DNA of 64,000 bases, taken from NCBI GenBank assembly GCA_963989245.1, contig OZ022339.1, forward strand, positions 56,010,795-56,074,794, given 5' to 3'. Numbering within the stretch: the stretch's first letter is position 1; every line of letters starts with the position of its first letter. Below, piece by piece: positions 30,901 to 43,090 of the stretch. The translations under genes were made by a program, and so were the position numbers. This DNA comes from Nansenia antarctica (taxonomy: Eukaryota > Chordata > Actinopteri > Argentiniformes > Microstomatidae). Below the pieces are notes generated by a model. That model was not told the DNA's origin, made no database searches, and worked only from the letters and a program-made list of their open reading frames with translations.

Positions 30901-33900
30901 CCTGTGTAAGTAATGGTCAGTGAAGCATTCTTTCCTCTTTTGGCTCTACACTTCAAAAGTTTGGATTTTGAATCAAACAATTACTAAAAGGTTAAAGTAG
31001 AGATGTTTTTGTTGATGGTATTGGTGTACATTGGTTTCACCATTCAGAAATTACACCACTTTTTTATGCGTTTATTTTTTCACTGTTTGCAGCTTAAAGA
31101 ATCTAAACGAGCAGTGAACAGTATTCGCAGCCTCGTAGATGAAGACGATGATGACGATGATGTGGAGAAGGTCAACTGGAGTGGAGAGCCTATTGGAAGT
31201 AAGAGTACCATATAATCCAGAAATGTGATTTCTGTCAAAAAAGTACCTCACAAAGTTGGGGGAATGATGCCTCTTATGATCTCCAGTTTGTTTCGTTTCA
31301 AGTATCAAGTTTCAAGTTTTATTGTTACATCACATTACACAAGTTTAAGAGTCGACACTTAAAAACATGGCACTGTGACGTGGTCTATCTACCTTGGTAG
31401 ATCTGGCCCTAACAGTTAGCACCACTGATATGTTCCTTCAGGCATCTCCTGGTCTGTCAAGGAGACAGAATCCAGCACTCCATCTGCAGGTGAGCTTCGG
31501 CAACAGGGCTTCCCCAAAACCGTGGCTGCCCCTTCGTTGCCCAAGAACAACTCTGTCTACTCCTTAAGTTCACTCTTCAAAGGTATGTCTCCCTCTTCTG
31601 TCATCCTACACTTGGCATCGTCCCTGATGAATGGGCAATACATTAGAATGTCACTCAGTTCTTTCTCTCTCCTCCTTTTAGGGAAGACCAAAACAGGGAG
31701 CTTCCAGTCTCTCTCTGAGAGTGAGTAACATTGTAGCTGGAGTAGTTACTACACGTGTATCATATTTCATTATTATTTAAGTTGTTCTTTCAAATGGGGT
31801 GATCATGGACATGTATTTTATAGCTCTTGGTGATACGTCCACTAGAAATTACGCCCCGGAACTTCGGAAACCAAGATCTGAATACAAGGTAAACATCTAC
31901 CTTCATTCCAGAGTACTTTCACCACAATACCATATGCTAAAATGTCAACCTCATTAATACCACTAGATATGTAGGCAGACTGGACTTACTGTATGTAGTC
32001 ACAGCATTGGTCCACTATGATGATGTCATTTTGTTGTGATGGCAGGATTATGTCAGTGATTGGACCCCTGAGGAGACGGTCAAGAGAATGCAACAGGGAA
32101 AGGTACAGTCCAAGTGGTGGTATAATATTAGTAATCCAACTACCTTTTACCATGACTACACTACTACAGAAACATTTCAGTGTTTCAGGTTTGATTGAGT
32201 TCAACCTGTGGTCTGACTTACAGTGTTATTGTGATGCACTACATCCTGCTTGTACTGTATGAGACATATCTGAATTTGTGGCAACATTTACATACTTGGA
32301 TCTCAAACGGTTTCTGTATCTTACTCTGATAGCTAGCTCATTAATATCATTCTATTCTATTCCTCCGTCAATCCGGTGTTTCCCCATTAATTACCTATTT
32401 TTGTACTGCCATAGTCTCATAACGAACCATTTTTACACACTGTAAACATTGTGTTAACTCGGGTCTATTGGTTGTATTAACTCAGGTCTATTGGTTGTAT
32501 TAACTCAGGTCTATTGGTTGTGTTAACTCATAGGTCTATTGGTTGTGTTAACTCAGGTCTATTGGTTGTATTAACTCAGGTCTATTGGTTGTGTTAACTC
32601 AGGTCTATTGGTTGTATTAACTCAGGTCTATTGGTTGTGTTAACTCAGGTCTATTGGTTGTATTAACTCAGGTCTATCGGTTGTGTTAACTCAGGTCTAT
32701 TGGTTGTATTAACTCAGGTCTATTGGTTGTGTTAACCCATAGGTCTATTGGTTGTATTAACTCATAGGTCTATTGGTTGTGTTAACTCATAGGTCTATTG
32801 GTTGTATTAACTCAGGTCTATTGGTTGTATTAACTCAGGTCTATTGGTTGTGTTAACTCAGGTCTATTGGTTGTGTTAACTCATAGGTCTATTGGTTGTG
32901 TTAACCCATAGGTCTATTGGTTGTATTAACTCAGGTCTATTGGTTGTGTTAACTCAGGTCTATTGGTTGTATTAACTCAGGTCTATTGGTTGTGTTAACT
33001 CATAGGTCTATTGGTTGTGTTAACTCATAGGTCTATTGGTTGTGTTAACCCATAGGTCTATTGGTTGTGTTAACTCATAGGTCTATTGGTTGTATTAACT
33101 CAGGTCTATTGGTTGTATTAACTCAGGTCTATTGGTTGTATTAACTCAGGTCTATTGGTTGTGTTAACTCATAGGTCTATTGGTTGTGTTAACTCATAGG
33201 TCTATTGGTTGTGTTAACCCATAGGTCTATTGGTTGTGTTAACCCATAGGTCTATTCGTTGTGTTAACTCATAGGTCTATTGGTTGTGTTAACTCATAGG
33301 TCTATTCGTTGGAGAAGTTCCGCTCGTTGCAGGACAAGCTGTTGCTGCTGGACATGGCTGTGAACGCACATGATGGGAACGTCATCACCGCGGTACGGTG
33401 TTGTTTTACTGCTATTCAAAGGAAACCTTTCCAAATTGTAAGTATGTTTTACTTCATGCTCTTCTTTGACATTCAATTGCAGGTTTTAATATATTTGAAG
33501 AAGTCATTAAGTAAAGGTGAGTATTTTTTTACATCATGTTTTCACCAATTTGACTTTTTAGGTAATTTGACGTTTCCACCATCTCACAATTATCGTTCTG
33601 GTTTCTAAGCAGTAATATTGCAATATTTATCCTACAAACCTTTGTGTGAGTTGAAAGTCTGCACCACTTAATTAAGAACATATATGATTAAATATATCAC
33701 TTGATCATGAAAGTATAGTTACACTCTTAAGATGACATCCATTTTCTTTTGCATTTTTGTATTCGTTTTCGGAAAGAAAATCAGTTGCAAACATTAAATA
33801 AATCTGGCTCAATATGTAGAAATTCATGATGGTTTCCTGTGTTTCTGTGCAGAAATTGTCTTTCGGGAGTTGATCACAAGGGAAATAGCCCTTCGGCATT

Positions 33901-36900
33901 ATATCCACTACCTGAAAGAAATGGGAGAACAGAAAATGTTGGTAGAGTTGTTCAAGTAAGTAACAACAATATAGTTGACTGAGAATGTCACTTTTAAAGC
34001 AGAGGGAACTTATCCATGGATTTGTCTTGTTACCTGGCTAGACTCGTTTTGTAGCTCCTGGGCCAGTGAAGGGAAAATGTTGACAATGTTGCAGATGGAA
34101 ATGGGATATGTACAGTACATCTGATCTGATTCCTTATTCTACATGGAAGATAATCTGACACTGCTATCCAGACATTCAGTAATGTTGCACCACCCACTCA
34201 ACAGAAGCCTGCTTTATCTGATGTTACTTGGTAGGCATACTTATGCATACCTGCATTCTGATCAGTCTCCTGTCCCTCTGATGTGATCCAGGTCCCTGGG
34301 CAGAACAGAAGACATGGCGGTATGTATCTATCAATATTTGCAGTCAGTCATACTGTGGTACTGTGCACAAATAAACTCATGATAGAAAATTGCTCAAAAC
34401 TCAAATCATTTTGCCGGAATAACAAGACAATGTTTTGAAGCAAACACATCTCTGATCCATACACCTAACACCAGGAACTCTGGCATTGAGTTAACACCAG
34501 GAACTCTGGCATTGAGTTAACACCAGGAACTGACATTCAGAGTTAACACCAGGAACTGACATTCAGAGTTAACACCAGGAACTGACATTCAGAGTTAACA
34601 CCAGGAACTCTGGCATTGAGTTAACACCAGGAACTGACATTCTCAGTGTTCAGAATGTTGTGGAGGAATGTAACAAGGCAGACACGGTCCTTTATCCATC
34701 CCATATGACAGACAACCTTATACTGTACATGAAGAACATACATGTATAGTCTGAGCATTGCTCTGCTAAACATACCCAATTTTTGGTAATCAGCGAGTTG
34801 TAACTTTGCCACCGTTGGCTAGCCAACGCATGTCTGTTTGAATGCTCTACACTCATTGGTTAGTTTTTGTTTGGAAACCTGAGGAACTTTCATCTGTGTC
34901 CTTGTTCATTCTCAGCTGATGCAGTACAAGGAGCACCTCAACATCAAAGACGAGAACAAAAGGAGAGACTTCTTGAAAAACTGCCTCAAGTAAAGATCCA
35001 CTCGTCAATACTTTACACTAACATTACAGCCCCAATGTACATGTTCTTTGGAAAAAATATTTAAATATTATCTATATATTTATATATAAACCCCTCAAAA
35101 AAAGTTCGGAAACGCTTTTCTTGTTGATTATTCCTCCCCTTTAATAATACCAATTGGTATTGTATTTTATATCGTTGGAAAGCCTGATTGGTCACCTTTA
35201 TAATGAGGTACAACTTGTAAGGATCATACATTCATGGAATGAGTAACACAGCTAAACGTGTGAGTAGCGGCCCAAACAAAATCCCCTGCAATATTCTTCT
35301 GTTGGTATTCACTCTCATTTTGAGCATCAAGTGCTGGCAGGTGTATGTCAGTCACAGGTGTGTGACTGGCACCTGAATGGCACCTAATTGACAGGAATGA
35401 TATTCTGGGGCCAGTGGCGATCCCATATCTCCAGAATCTGGGACCTAACTCCACTGAGGTCCCATACAATGTAAAATTAATAAAGTGTAAAAATGGCCAA
35501 TATGTGTTGTTTTTTCCTTATTACTGTGGGAGAGTGCAATCATCCAATCCACCAAGCAACTCAAAACGAGAGTGAATACCAACAGAAGAATATTGGGGAT
35601 TTTGGCAAATATTTTTGGGCCGCTACCCACACATGTAGCTGTGTTGCTCATTCCACGAATGCATGATCCTTACAAGTTGTACCTCGTTGTAAAGGTGACT
35701 AATCAGGCTTTCCAACGATATAAAATACAATACCAATTGGTATTATTAAAGGGGAGGAATAATCAACAAAAAAAGTGTTTCCGAACTTTTTTTGAGGGGT
35801 TTATATATATATATACTGTATATATATATTTTATTTTTTTTAAATATATTTTTTTTTTTGGGGGGGGGGGGGGTCATTTAATTATCAGACCGACATCATG
35901 AGGCAGTATGCTTTGGATGCCGGTCTCATTAACCAGTGCAATGGATTTTTTTGCAGTCTCCCCTTCTCACCAGACGATGCCACTCATGTTCAAGACCACT
36001 ACACCCTCCTGGAGAGACAGATTATTATCGAGGTGAGAGACTGTTGGTGATGCACTGGTGTTACACTTCTCTTTTTTTTTTGTAAGATTTTATTTTCATT
36101 TTCCATTTTCTTTTTACACAAAACATTATACACACATTACTTGACAAACATCACAATACATCACAACTTGACAAACATCACAACACATCTCAAATTGACA
36201 TACATCACAACGCATCACAGCTTGACATACCTCACAACACATCACAACTTGACATACATCACTACACATCACAACTTGACATACATCACACACATCACAG
36301 CTTGACATACATCACAACACATCACGACTTGACATGCATCACAACACATCACAACTTGACATACATCACAACACATCACAACTTGACATACATCACCACA
36401 CCTCACAGCTTGATATACATCATAACACATCACAACTTGACAAACATCACAACACATCACACCTTGACAAACATCACAACACATCCTAACATCCCAAAGC
36501 CCCACTTTTTTTTTTTTTTAAACCGTCTAAAGTCTATCCCAGTTTACCCCCTATACTTTATCTAACTAATAATTCTAATGCATACTCAAATTAATCTCTT
36601 AGTACTATGTTTCTTGCACTATCTTTACGTCTTAGCTAAGGCCTTCACTATCTCTCCCCATATCTTTTCAAACTGATCTTTCTTATTATTGTCTATGGCT
36701 AAATTCTTCTCTATATTGGTATAATAAAGAATTTCGTTTTTCCATTGTTGTAGTGTTGGAGGTTTAATTGATTTCCAACTTCCAAGTATTAGTTTTTTAA
36801 ATATAATTGATGAGTACATACGGTAATTATCCACCCCCTAGGGTATCTTACTGTGGCTACATCCTGGAAAAGACAGATTGAAGGATCAAATTTGAATCTT

Positions 36901-39900
36901 TCCTTATGTACCCCTGAGAGCCAATGTTCTATGTCAACCCAGGTTTTCTGTACTCTGGGACACTCCCAGAATGCGTGTATTAGTGAGTCTTTTTTTCCAC
37001 ACTTTAAACAGTTATCTGATACATTACTATAATACTTATGGATTTTATCTCGCGTGTGGTAGACTCTATACATTATTTTATATTGGATTAAACGTAGATT
37101 TTCATTAACTGTCATGTCATTTGTAGTATTCCAACACTCTTTCCATTTTAAACCTATATCTGTTCTTCCTAGGTCTCGATTCCACATCTCAATCCTACTT
37201 TCTAACAGTTTTTCAGCTACATAGGACTTCTGTAGAGTTCTATAAATTTTACCTATCAAATTCTTATCAATTTCTCCATCAAATATGATATCCTCAATTG
37301 TACTCTGCTGCCCAAATGATTTTAAATTAAAATTTAGATTTATGTAGCTTCTTAGCTGCATGTATCTGAAATATTCAGCGTTGGCCAACTTATATTTACT
37401 TTGGAAGTCGTGCCATGGAATAATGGTATCCCCTCCTACTAAGTCGTTTATAGTTTCTATTCCCCTTGTTCTCCATGTAGACCAATTTATTGTAGCATTC
37501 TGAAGAGCTATCCAAGGATTATTCCACAAAATAGTACTTTTTGGGATTGATATTTGTGTGTTACACTTCTCTGAATGTGTCGTTTACAGATGAGAAGAAT
37601 GATGTAACACCACAACATCATAAACTGTCATGATGTGTAATGTCAATGTAATCTATGAAAGACTTGTTTTATAATTATTGCAGAACATTCCAATGATGTG
37701 TTATCCTATCTTTCTTTACTAGGCTAACGACAAACAGGTGGAGAGTAGCGGCCAGACAGACATCTTTAAAAAATACCCTCGGAAAGCTTCTATCCTCAAC
37801 ATGCCCATCATCACCACTCTCTACTACTCCTGCTTCTACCACTGGGGGGAGCCAGAGGTATGTTACGGCTGCTGCAGCGATCCCACGTGGTGTGGTCCTT
37901 GAGAGGGACAGGGTGTGAAGGCTTTTGTTCCATTCTAGTATCGGTACTTAAACACCTGATTCAGCAGGTCTTAATGATGAGTTCAGTTTTCCAAAAGCTT
38001 TGTAGCTTTATATAGTACTTAGTTCACTTTCTCCCAGCCGCAAAGCCACAAGCACGTCAAAACATGGTTAAAAACTATTATTTCCATCTCATGGAGGGTC
38101 TGTCCTTGCATCCATAGCTCTGTGTATGAAGTTGAGAGTGGTTCCATTTCTCCAGCCCCATCCCTCAGCTGCTTACCAAAGAACGTTAAGGGGAGACCGC
38201 TTTGTTGTTGTTTGAATCCCAGATTGCCCCTTTAACATTACAGATTAGCAATGTTGCTGTGAATTTTGCCGTCTTTGAGGTTAATTGTGGACGTGTGTGT
38301 GTGGACATGTGTTTGTGCTCATAATGGTACTAGTACTAGACCAGTACTGGTTGGAAAAATGTTATCTTAGAGAAAGGCAACATAAATAACCTGGTCCGTC
38401 CTCCTCTGTAGGGCACATACAGCAGTCCAGCCAACATACGAAAGACCTTCAGGGTAAGTGAGAAAGCTTGGATATTCATACTTGAATATTTGTATCTGTC
38501 CAGTTTCTACTACAGTTACCAGGTCGTTACTCGGAATTTGGTAACTGTTTGAAGACACATTTGGTTTGATTTAAAAACAAAATAGTTTTGTATGAAACCT
38601 TCTGGTCTTGTCTTTTTCCCATCAATGTATAACTTATTTTATACATCCCACGTGGCAGCAAAATACATAATAATAATAATAATAACTTTAATTTATATAG
38701 CGCCTTTCAAAAAGCCCAAGGACGCTGAAATACATGGGCATTGACAACAATAAAATGCATAAACACATGGATATAAAGGCATAAAGACACATACAAAACA
38801 CAAAGTTAGCAGTACAAATGACTATTGTCCATTAACACTTGGAGCACTGCACTGTTTCGCCCTACTGTTACCGCAAATACACAGGAACACACAGAAATAC
38901 TGCAAAATCGCCTTATACTAGCTAGATTTTGAAAATGTAAGGATACTGGATGGTAAAACGCACATATCTAGGAAAAGTCATGAAAGGTGGATCCTGAAAC
39001 TCACAGGTGTCAAATGACCCCACTATGGCTACGATCTAGTGTTAATGAGTATGGAATTGTGTGGGGAGATTTTCTTTAGCAAAAATCCTCCTGTAGCTCT
39101 GTGCGTGCAATGTGAGTTTGTGATCGTCTTGTGTGCCTTTTAGTGGAGGTTTCTCTGGATGGGGAGTAGCCAGAATTGGGATAAACACACTGCACAATGT
39201 AAACTTTGAAAAAAAAACATTTTTTTGGGAAACAGACAATCAATCTGTAGCTAACAAACACTAAATACAGCATGTTCTGATTTGGCCCAAGGTTTACTGA
39301 GCTTGCTGGTAAGGTCAATTTAATAATTTACTGGAATTTACTGCTAATTAGCTTTTGCGCTGTCTCATACAGATGACGCCTGTCTCCCAAAATGATGAGT
39401 TTAATATAATAAAATGATGGGTTTTTCCAGTTTTGTTTACATTCTGCAGTTTGTGACGTATGGACTTTCACAGCTAGAGTTTTATGAGAATCGAACATTA
39501 GAACTACAGATATAATAGATAGTAAAGTTGTGTTTTCATTTTCCAGATTGCAGAAAAACAGTTTCTCCTCACTGCTCTTGGGGCCAGGGCGAAACTAAAG
39601 GCGTGGTTTGACGTGGACGCTTTATTCACCACCAAGAACTGGCTTGGCTACACCAAGAAGAGGTCGCCCATAGGCTTTCACACAGTAGTGGACATACTGC
39701 AGAAAAACAATGCACCTGTGCAGGTTTGTGACCTACAGATGTACCGACTTAGGTTCACCATCGGGTGGTACTGTCTCTGAAACACAGGCTTACCTTCTGT
39801 TTCCATTGTTTTTGTGGTTTGTCTCATTCAATGCATTTGAATTTGCAAAATCAAACATTTTCTAGAATTCTTCCTCCTAATTTAATTCTGTTCTTTCAAC

Positions 39901-40338
39901 TGGCAGTATTCTTGAGGATAGTTTACATCATATCATTTTGCATAGTTTAAACTGGCTGATATATAAACTGTGTAGATTTGTGACAGCGCTGTTGGTAACT
40001 ACTCTTTCCTTTCCTCCTCATCCTCTTCTCCTCTGTCCCTTTCTCCCAGGTTTTGCAGGATTATGTCAATCTGATTGATGATACAGAGCTGAAGATCAGC
40101 TTGGCGCAGAAGTACAAGTGTCATGACGTCATCATAAATGTAAGACATCAGATAAACACATACTGTACAGTACTATGGTCATCATCTCAAGGACCACTAT
40201 TACTGCATGTCATTTGAAACGTTAATGCCATTTTTGATACCATGCCCATCGCTCATGGACTCAATTCCAGTGGTTAACAATATCTTTACAAATAACACCA
40301 AATCTTATGGCACCTTTTGCCAGTTGTCATAATGTGGC

Positions 40339-40379
<41 letters not shown>

Positions 40380-41542
40380 GGTTCTTTGGCCTGATCAGAC
40401 ATACAGGGACGTGAAGGACCGGCAGCAGTTGATCCAGTACCGGAAGAAAGTGGAGAGGGGTTCGCCAGAAGACAGGAAGATCGAGGAAATCCTGAACAAC
40501 TCGGTAAGATGGGAGCCTCCAGGGGTCGACCAGCTACAACGTGTGTAGGGTTTTGTAACTGTTGTGCTGGAATACCTGATTCAACAAATCAACTATTAAA
40601 TACTTTATCCCTAATAGTGGTTGGCTAGAACCAAAGGCTTGATTGGGAAGGGTGGGTGTAGGCAGAGAACAAAATAGACTCCTTTTGAAAATATTAACAG
40701 CAGGAGACTTATTCTCAGGAAACCCGGTACGTGGATCACTACATGCAATACAAACAGACAGCTTTGAGAACTATTGAACTATCACGTCTCCTCTGGTGAC
40801 ACGGAAAGGAAGTGATGAGGATCATAAATGCCATACTACGCAGTCTTGTGTTCTTTCCTCTGAATAGTGATGACGATCATAAAGTGTGTGTGATAGGAGG
40901 AACCCGTTGTGATAACGTAATAATGTACAATGAGGTATTTCTGTATTTAAATTGTAATACATTTACAGAAAAAAAAGTGGTTTCACTTTGTCATTCTGGG
41001 ATATTGTGTGTGGATTGATGGCAAATAAGTTTTTTATTTAATCCATTTTAAATTGACAAAATGTGGAAAGACTGAACACTTTCCGAATGCACTGTATGTA
41101 ACAGTTTCACAGATCCAGATAAGATTAAGAAAAACCAAGACTGAGGAACGCTGCTGTGCTTGCAGTATTCTCAAGTAGACAAAAGGGAGGAGTCAAGGAG
41201 ATTGGCTAGAGCTAGACAAACTAAATAGGATTGGATAGGCGTGTATTGAATTAAAATAATATCAAAAGAGAAGCTGTAATTCCCAAAATACCAAGGCAAT
41301 GTTTAAAAGCCTTTGTTATGGGCTTACCACCAACACGTTTGCCTTTGTCAGTGTGTTCTGATTATAAGCGACAACATTTGTGAAACAATACATTTTCGCA
41401 TATGAAATTATGCTTCAACCCGGCTGGACATGGTGTTGCTTAGCATCTCAGGTCCTTTAAAATATAGAACTAGTTCTAAGCTTTAGAGGTTACACTGAAT
41501 CCTTTTTCTCTTTTCTTTCAGCAAATCCGATGGAAAAACTGA
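27945..41542 (+). CDS. vipas39: VIPAS39 (VPS33B-interacting protein, SPE-39), complete
   Basis: Eighteen coding exons: 27945-28037, 31093-31198, 31442-31582, 31682-31720, 31824-31888, 32046-32102, 33300-33392, 33483-33516, 33853-33955, 34292-34319, 34916-34989, 35957-36032, 37723-37857, 38412-38453, 39547-39723, 40050-40139, 40399-40503, 41522-41542. All introns are GT-AG, and phases join to 1479 nt (492 residues; human 493). Signature stretches: EYWNSSKFKAFTFDDEDDE at the start, an acidic run in exon 2, FRSLQDKL and HDGNVITA (exon 7), DHYTLLERQIIIEAND (12/13), PRKASILNMP (13), FTTKNWLGYTKKRSPIGFH (15), TYRDVKDRQQL (17), QIRWKN at the end. The C-terminal part is the Vps16-like domain. The protein binds VPS33B for late-endosome/lysosome and secretory-granule trafficking (CHEVI complex). 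The start is the Met at the first base of exon 1, matching the human N-terminus. Exon 3 holds an internal CAG/GTGAGC donor at 31489/31490. Confidence 0.95.
28645..29530 (+). repeat. Interspersed repeat carrying a roughly 75-bp satellite
   Basis: Head CAAGGCAAGTTTATTTGTAC / AGCACATTTCATACAA and tail GGGAGTTTGTTCCAGGAGCA are a common fish repeat. Between them, 28740-29215 holds six or so copies of a 70-80 bp unit (TTCAACCGCTATCCTGGCTG, ATACGGTGTGTGAGAT, TTGATACTGC). Confidence 0.7.
30042..30448 (+). mobile_element. Miniature LTR element (TRIM) with tRNA-like LTRs
   Basis: Two 150-bp direct repeats (30042-30191, 30299-30448) begin TGTAACG, end GCTACA and differ at one base. Only 107 bp lies between. 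One base after the left LTR, TGGTGTCAGAAGTGGG is complementary to the 3' end of tRNA-Leu (CCCACTTCTGACACCA), a textbook primer binding site. A purine-rich GGTGAGGATAG precedes the right LTR. Flanks ATAG/ATAT suggest a 4-bp target duplication with one change. There is no coding capacity. Each LTR contains TATAGTGGTTAGCG (A-box-like) and GGTTCGATTCC (B box), resembling tRNA-Asp/Glu, but acceptor and T stems do not pair well. Confidence 0.85.
30530..30870 (-). mobile_element. Solo LTR-like element, 341 bp
   Basis: TGTAACCCC...CCCTGTTACA ends with 4-bp target duplication CACA (30526-30529 and 30871-30874). AATAAA on the minus strand near 30590 suggests minus orientation. No internal region is present. 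Ends resemble those of the 44149-45116 element. Confidence 0.7.
32452..33300 (+). repeat. 23/25-bp minisatellite overlapping vipas39 exon 7 acceptor
   Basis: About 35 copies of TTAACTCAGGTCTATTGGTT plus GTG (23 bp) or the CATA-containing 25-bp form. The last unit is the real splice site: TTAACTCATAG followed by GTCTATTCGTTG, the first codons (VYSL) of exon 7. Every unit thus carries a copy of the acceptor AG and exon start. The final units share the exon's CGTTG variant. Confidence 0.9.
34471..34645 (+). repeat. 26-bp minisatellite in vipas39 intron 10
   Basis: Seven to eight copies of GAGTTAACACCAGGAACT followed by CTGGCATT or GACATTCA. No coding role. Confidence 0.85.
35084..35815. mobile_element. 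Palindromic MITE in vipas39 intron 11
   Basis: Arms of about 240 bp (roughly 35088-35325 and 35560-35810) are inverted copies: ACCCCTCAAAAAAAGTTCGG at the left and its complement ending TTTTTTTGAGGGGTTTATAT at the right. Inside are AATACCAATTGGTATT and ATCGTTGGAAAGCCTGATTG in both arms. About 230 bp of non-repeated sequence lies between them. TA-rich flanks fit a TA-target DNA transposon. No coding sequence. Confidence 0.8.
36073..37557 (-). mobile_element. 5'-truncated L1/Tx1-like LINE in vipas39 intron 12
   Basis: Precise 15-bp target duplication GTGTTACACTTCTCT (36058-36072 and 37558-37572), with poly(A) (plus-strand T run at 36073) at the 3' end. The minus-strand frame 37529-36789 is an ORF2 C-terminal part: LRLIQYKIMYRVYHTRDKIH, then NCLKCGKKDSLIHAFWEC zinc motif. 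A frameshift near 36834 moves it into the frame 36834-36625 (IFKKLILGSWKSIKPPTLQQ). A 20-27 bp minisatellite (36124-36490, CATCACAACTTGACATA) lies in its 3'UTR. Confidence 0.88.
38665..38800 (+). repeat. Interspersed repeat fragment
   Basis: AATAATAATAATAACTTTAA followed by TTTATATAGCGCCTTTC, a widespread fish repeat motif, in vipas39 intron 14. Confidence 0.55.
40342..40376 (+). repeat. (ATTG)n microsatellite
   Basis: About eight GATT/ATTG units ending 22 bases before the acceptor of vipas39 exon 17; it overlaps the region expected to hold the branch point and pyrimidine tract. Confidence 0.85.
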
Positions 41543-41967
41543 CATCTACTCATGGAAGACTGTCAACACGCACCTGCTTCAAATGGACATTTAAGAATGA
41601 TTTGTCCCCAATTAAATATGTGGGAGACGTTTATTATTTAAGGCAACAAGAATGAACGGTTTCACTGGCAAGTCATCAAATGTCATACCTTTGGTGTTAT
41701 GGCTGAGAAGAGATTAAGGAGCCAAGCAGATAAACCTTCCCATTTCATGACCTATTGTTTGTTTCATGTGCTGTCTGTCTGCTATAGTGCTTGCTTGAAC
41801 TGCATATCAATGCCTTTTGTTATCGTTCAATAAGTGCTTGATTTATCTTGCCCGGCACAGAGGTTGCACTGTGAGGCTTTTCCATTGCTTCCGGACAAGA
41901 TAAATGAACTAAGTCAGACTCTCCATTTAAATGATTGTAAACATGGTGGAAAGGCGGGGCATCACCA

Positions 41968-42146
41968 GGGCCCAGTTGTTCAAATCTTTTAATCTGGATC
42001 AGAATGATTTCGATTCATTTTGGCTACCTAGGATCAGATCTATCTGGCTGATATTGAGTCGTATAGGGGAAATCAGCCAGCTCGACCTGATTGTGGAATC
42101 GGGATCATTCTGATCCAGATTAAACGTTTTGAACAACTGTTCCCAG
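41968..42146. mobile_element. Small MITE in vipas39 3'UTR
   Basis: Inverted ends CAGTTGTTCAAATCTTTTAA ... TCTGGATCAGAATGAT and ATCATTCTGATCCAGATTAA ... GTTTTGAACAACTG enclose a short core. Such GTTGTTCAAA-ended MITEs are common in fish. Confidence 0.7.
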
Positions 42147-42202
42147 CAGCTCAGGCAGAAACTTTAGGAGGTTGGAGCCTTGCTGACAGCTTCCCATCCA
42201 CC

Positions 42203-42208
42203 AATAAA
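42203..42208 (+). terminator. vipas39: Candidate vipas39 poly(A) signal
   Basis: AATAAA 661 bases after the stop codon at 41540-41542. It is the first canonical signal seen, so the 3'UTR would include the MITE. Confidence 0.5.
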
Positions 42209-42234
42209 CATTAATTGCAAGAGTAACATTTTGA

Positions 42235-42405
42235 CCCAGGTCTGTCACCCACCTGGTCTGACTGACACCCACCTGGTCTGTCTGTCACCCACCTGGTCTG
42301 ACTGACACCCACCTGGTCTGACTGACACCCACCTGGTCTGTCTGACACCCACCTGGTCAATCTGACACCCACCTGGTCTGACTGACACCCAATTTGGTCT
42401 GATAC
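42235..42405 (+). repeat. 20-bp minisatellite
   Basis: About eight copies of CACCCACCTGGTCTGACTGA just beyond the vipas39 poly(A) signal. Confidence 0.85.
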
Positions 42406-42819
42406 CTTGATCTTGCCAAATGTCCTTTGCCAACCCTATTCCCTGGGTCTTGTATGTCCTGATATTCACATTCCTGATCTAATTTATGATTTTGTAAACA
42501 TATGAATATAAAAGATATTTAATAAGAAAGATATGCAAGTGTTTTATTTGTTATAGTAGAGGTAATTATCAGCTAATTACCATTTCACTATTGTACTACC
42601 TACCGAGTGAAGCGAGTTTTGGAGCCACCCAGACATTTATCATATCCTATCCAATTATTTAGCCGTGGTTGGAAATGTGAGTGACTGCAATATGAAGCAC
42701 AAAGGTTTCTGGTGTGTTCCGTCACATCATTTGTGCAGGCATAAGCGAGCTGTCAATGTCTAGTATTAACTCTGAGCTTTGCCTTTGCCTTTGGAGTCTA
42801 CTATTGGTGTCTGTCAACA

Positions 42820-43090
42820 TGAGGACCAAAGAGACATTGAAAGTCAGGGCAGCCATTATGAGGCTGAAATATTATACAAAATCAGAAACATAGCAAAAAC
42901 CTTACGCTTGCCAAAATGAACAGTTTGGAAGATAATTAATTAAGGAAGGCACTGGTGAGTTAAGAAATCGCAAATGGCCTGGTAGGCCAAGGAAGACTTC
43001 TACAGTGGATGACTGAAGAATGCTCACCATGATTAAGAAAACCAACACAACTGTCCCACAGATACACCCACCTGGAACACACTACTCTTG
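42820..43090 (+). mobile_element. Tc1-like transposon remnant
   Basis: GAGGACCAAAGAGACATTGA, AGCAGCCATTATGAGGCTGA-like and CTGGTAGGCCAAGGAAGAC stretches match fish Tc1-like transposase coding sequence. It is heavily broken, and no ends were placed. Confidence 0.6.

Noticed and set aside
32452..33300. CRISPR-like array
   Set aside because: Contiguous head-to-tail units with no unique spacers, in a vertebrate intron; it is a minisatellite.
35898..35956. Extra vipas39 exon (reads TDIMRQYALDAGLINQCNG)
   Set aside because: Including it would break the protein between two conserved segments; exon 12 starts at a clear acceptor at 35955-35956.
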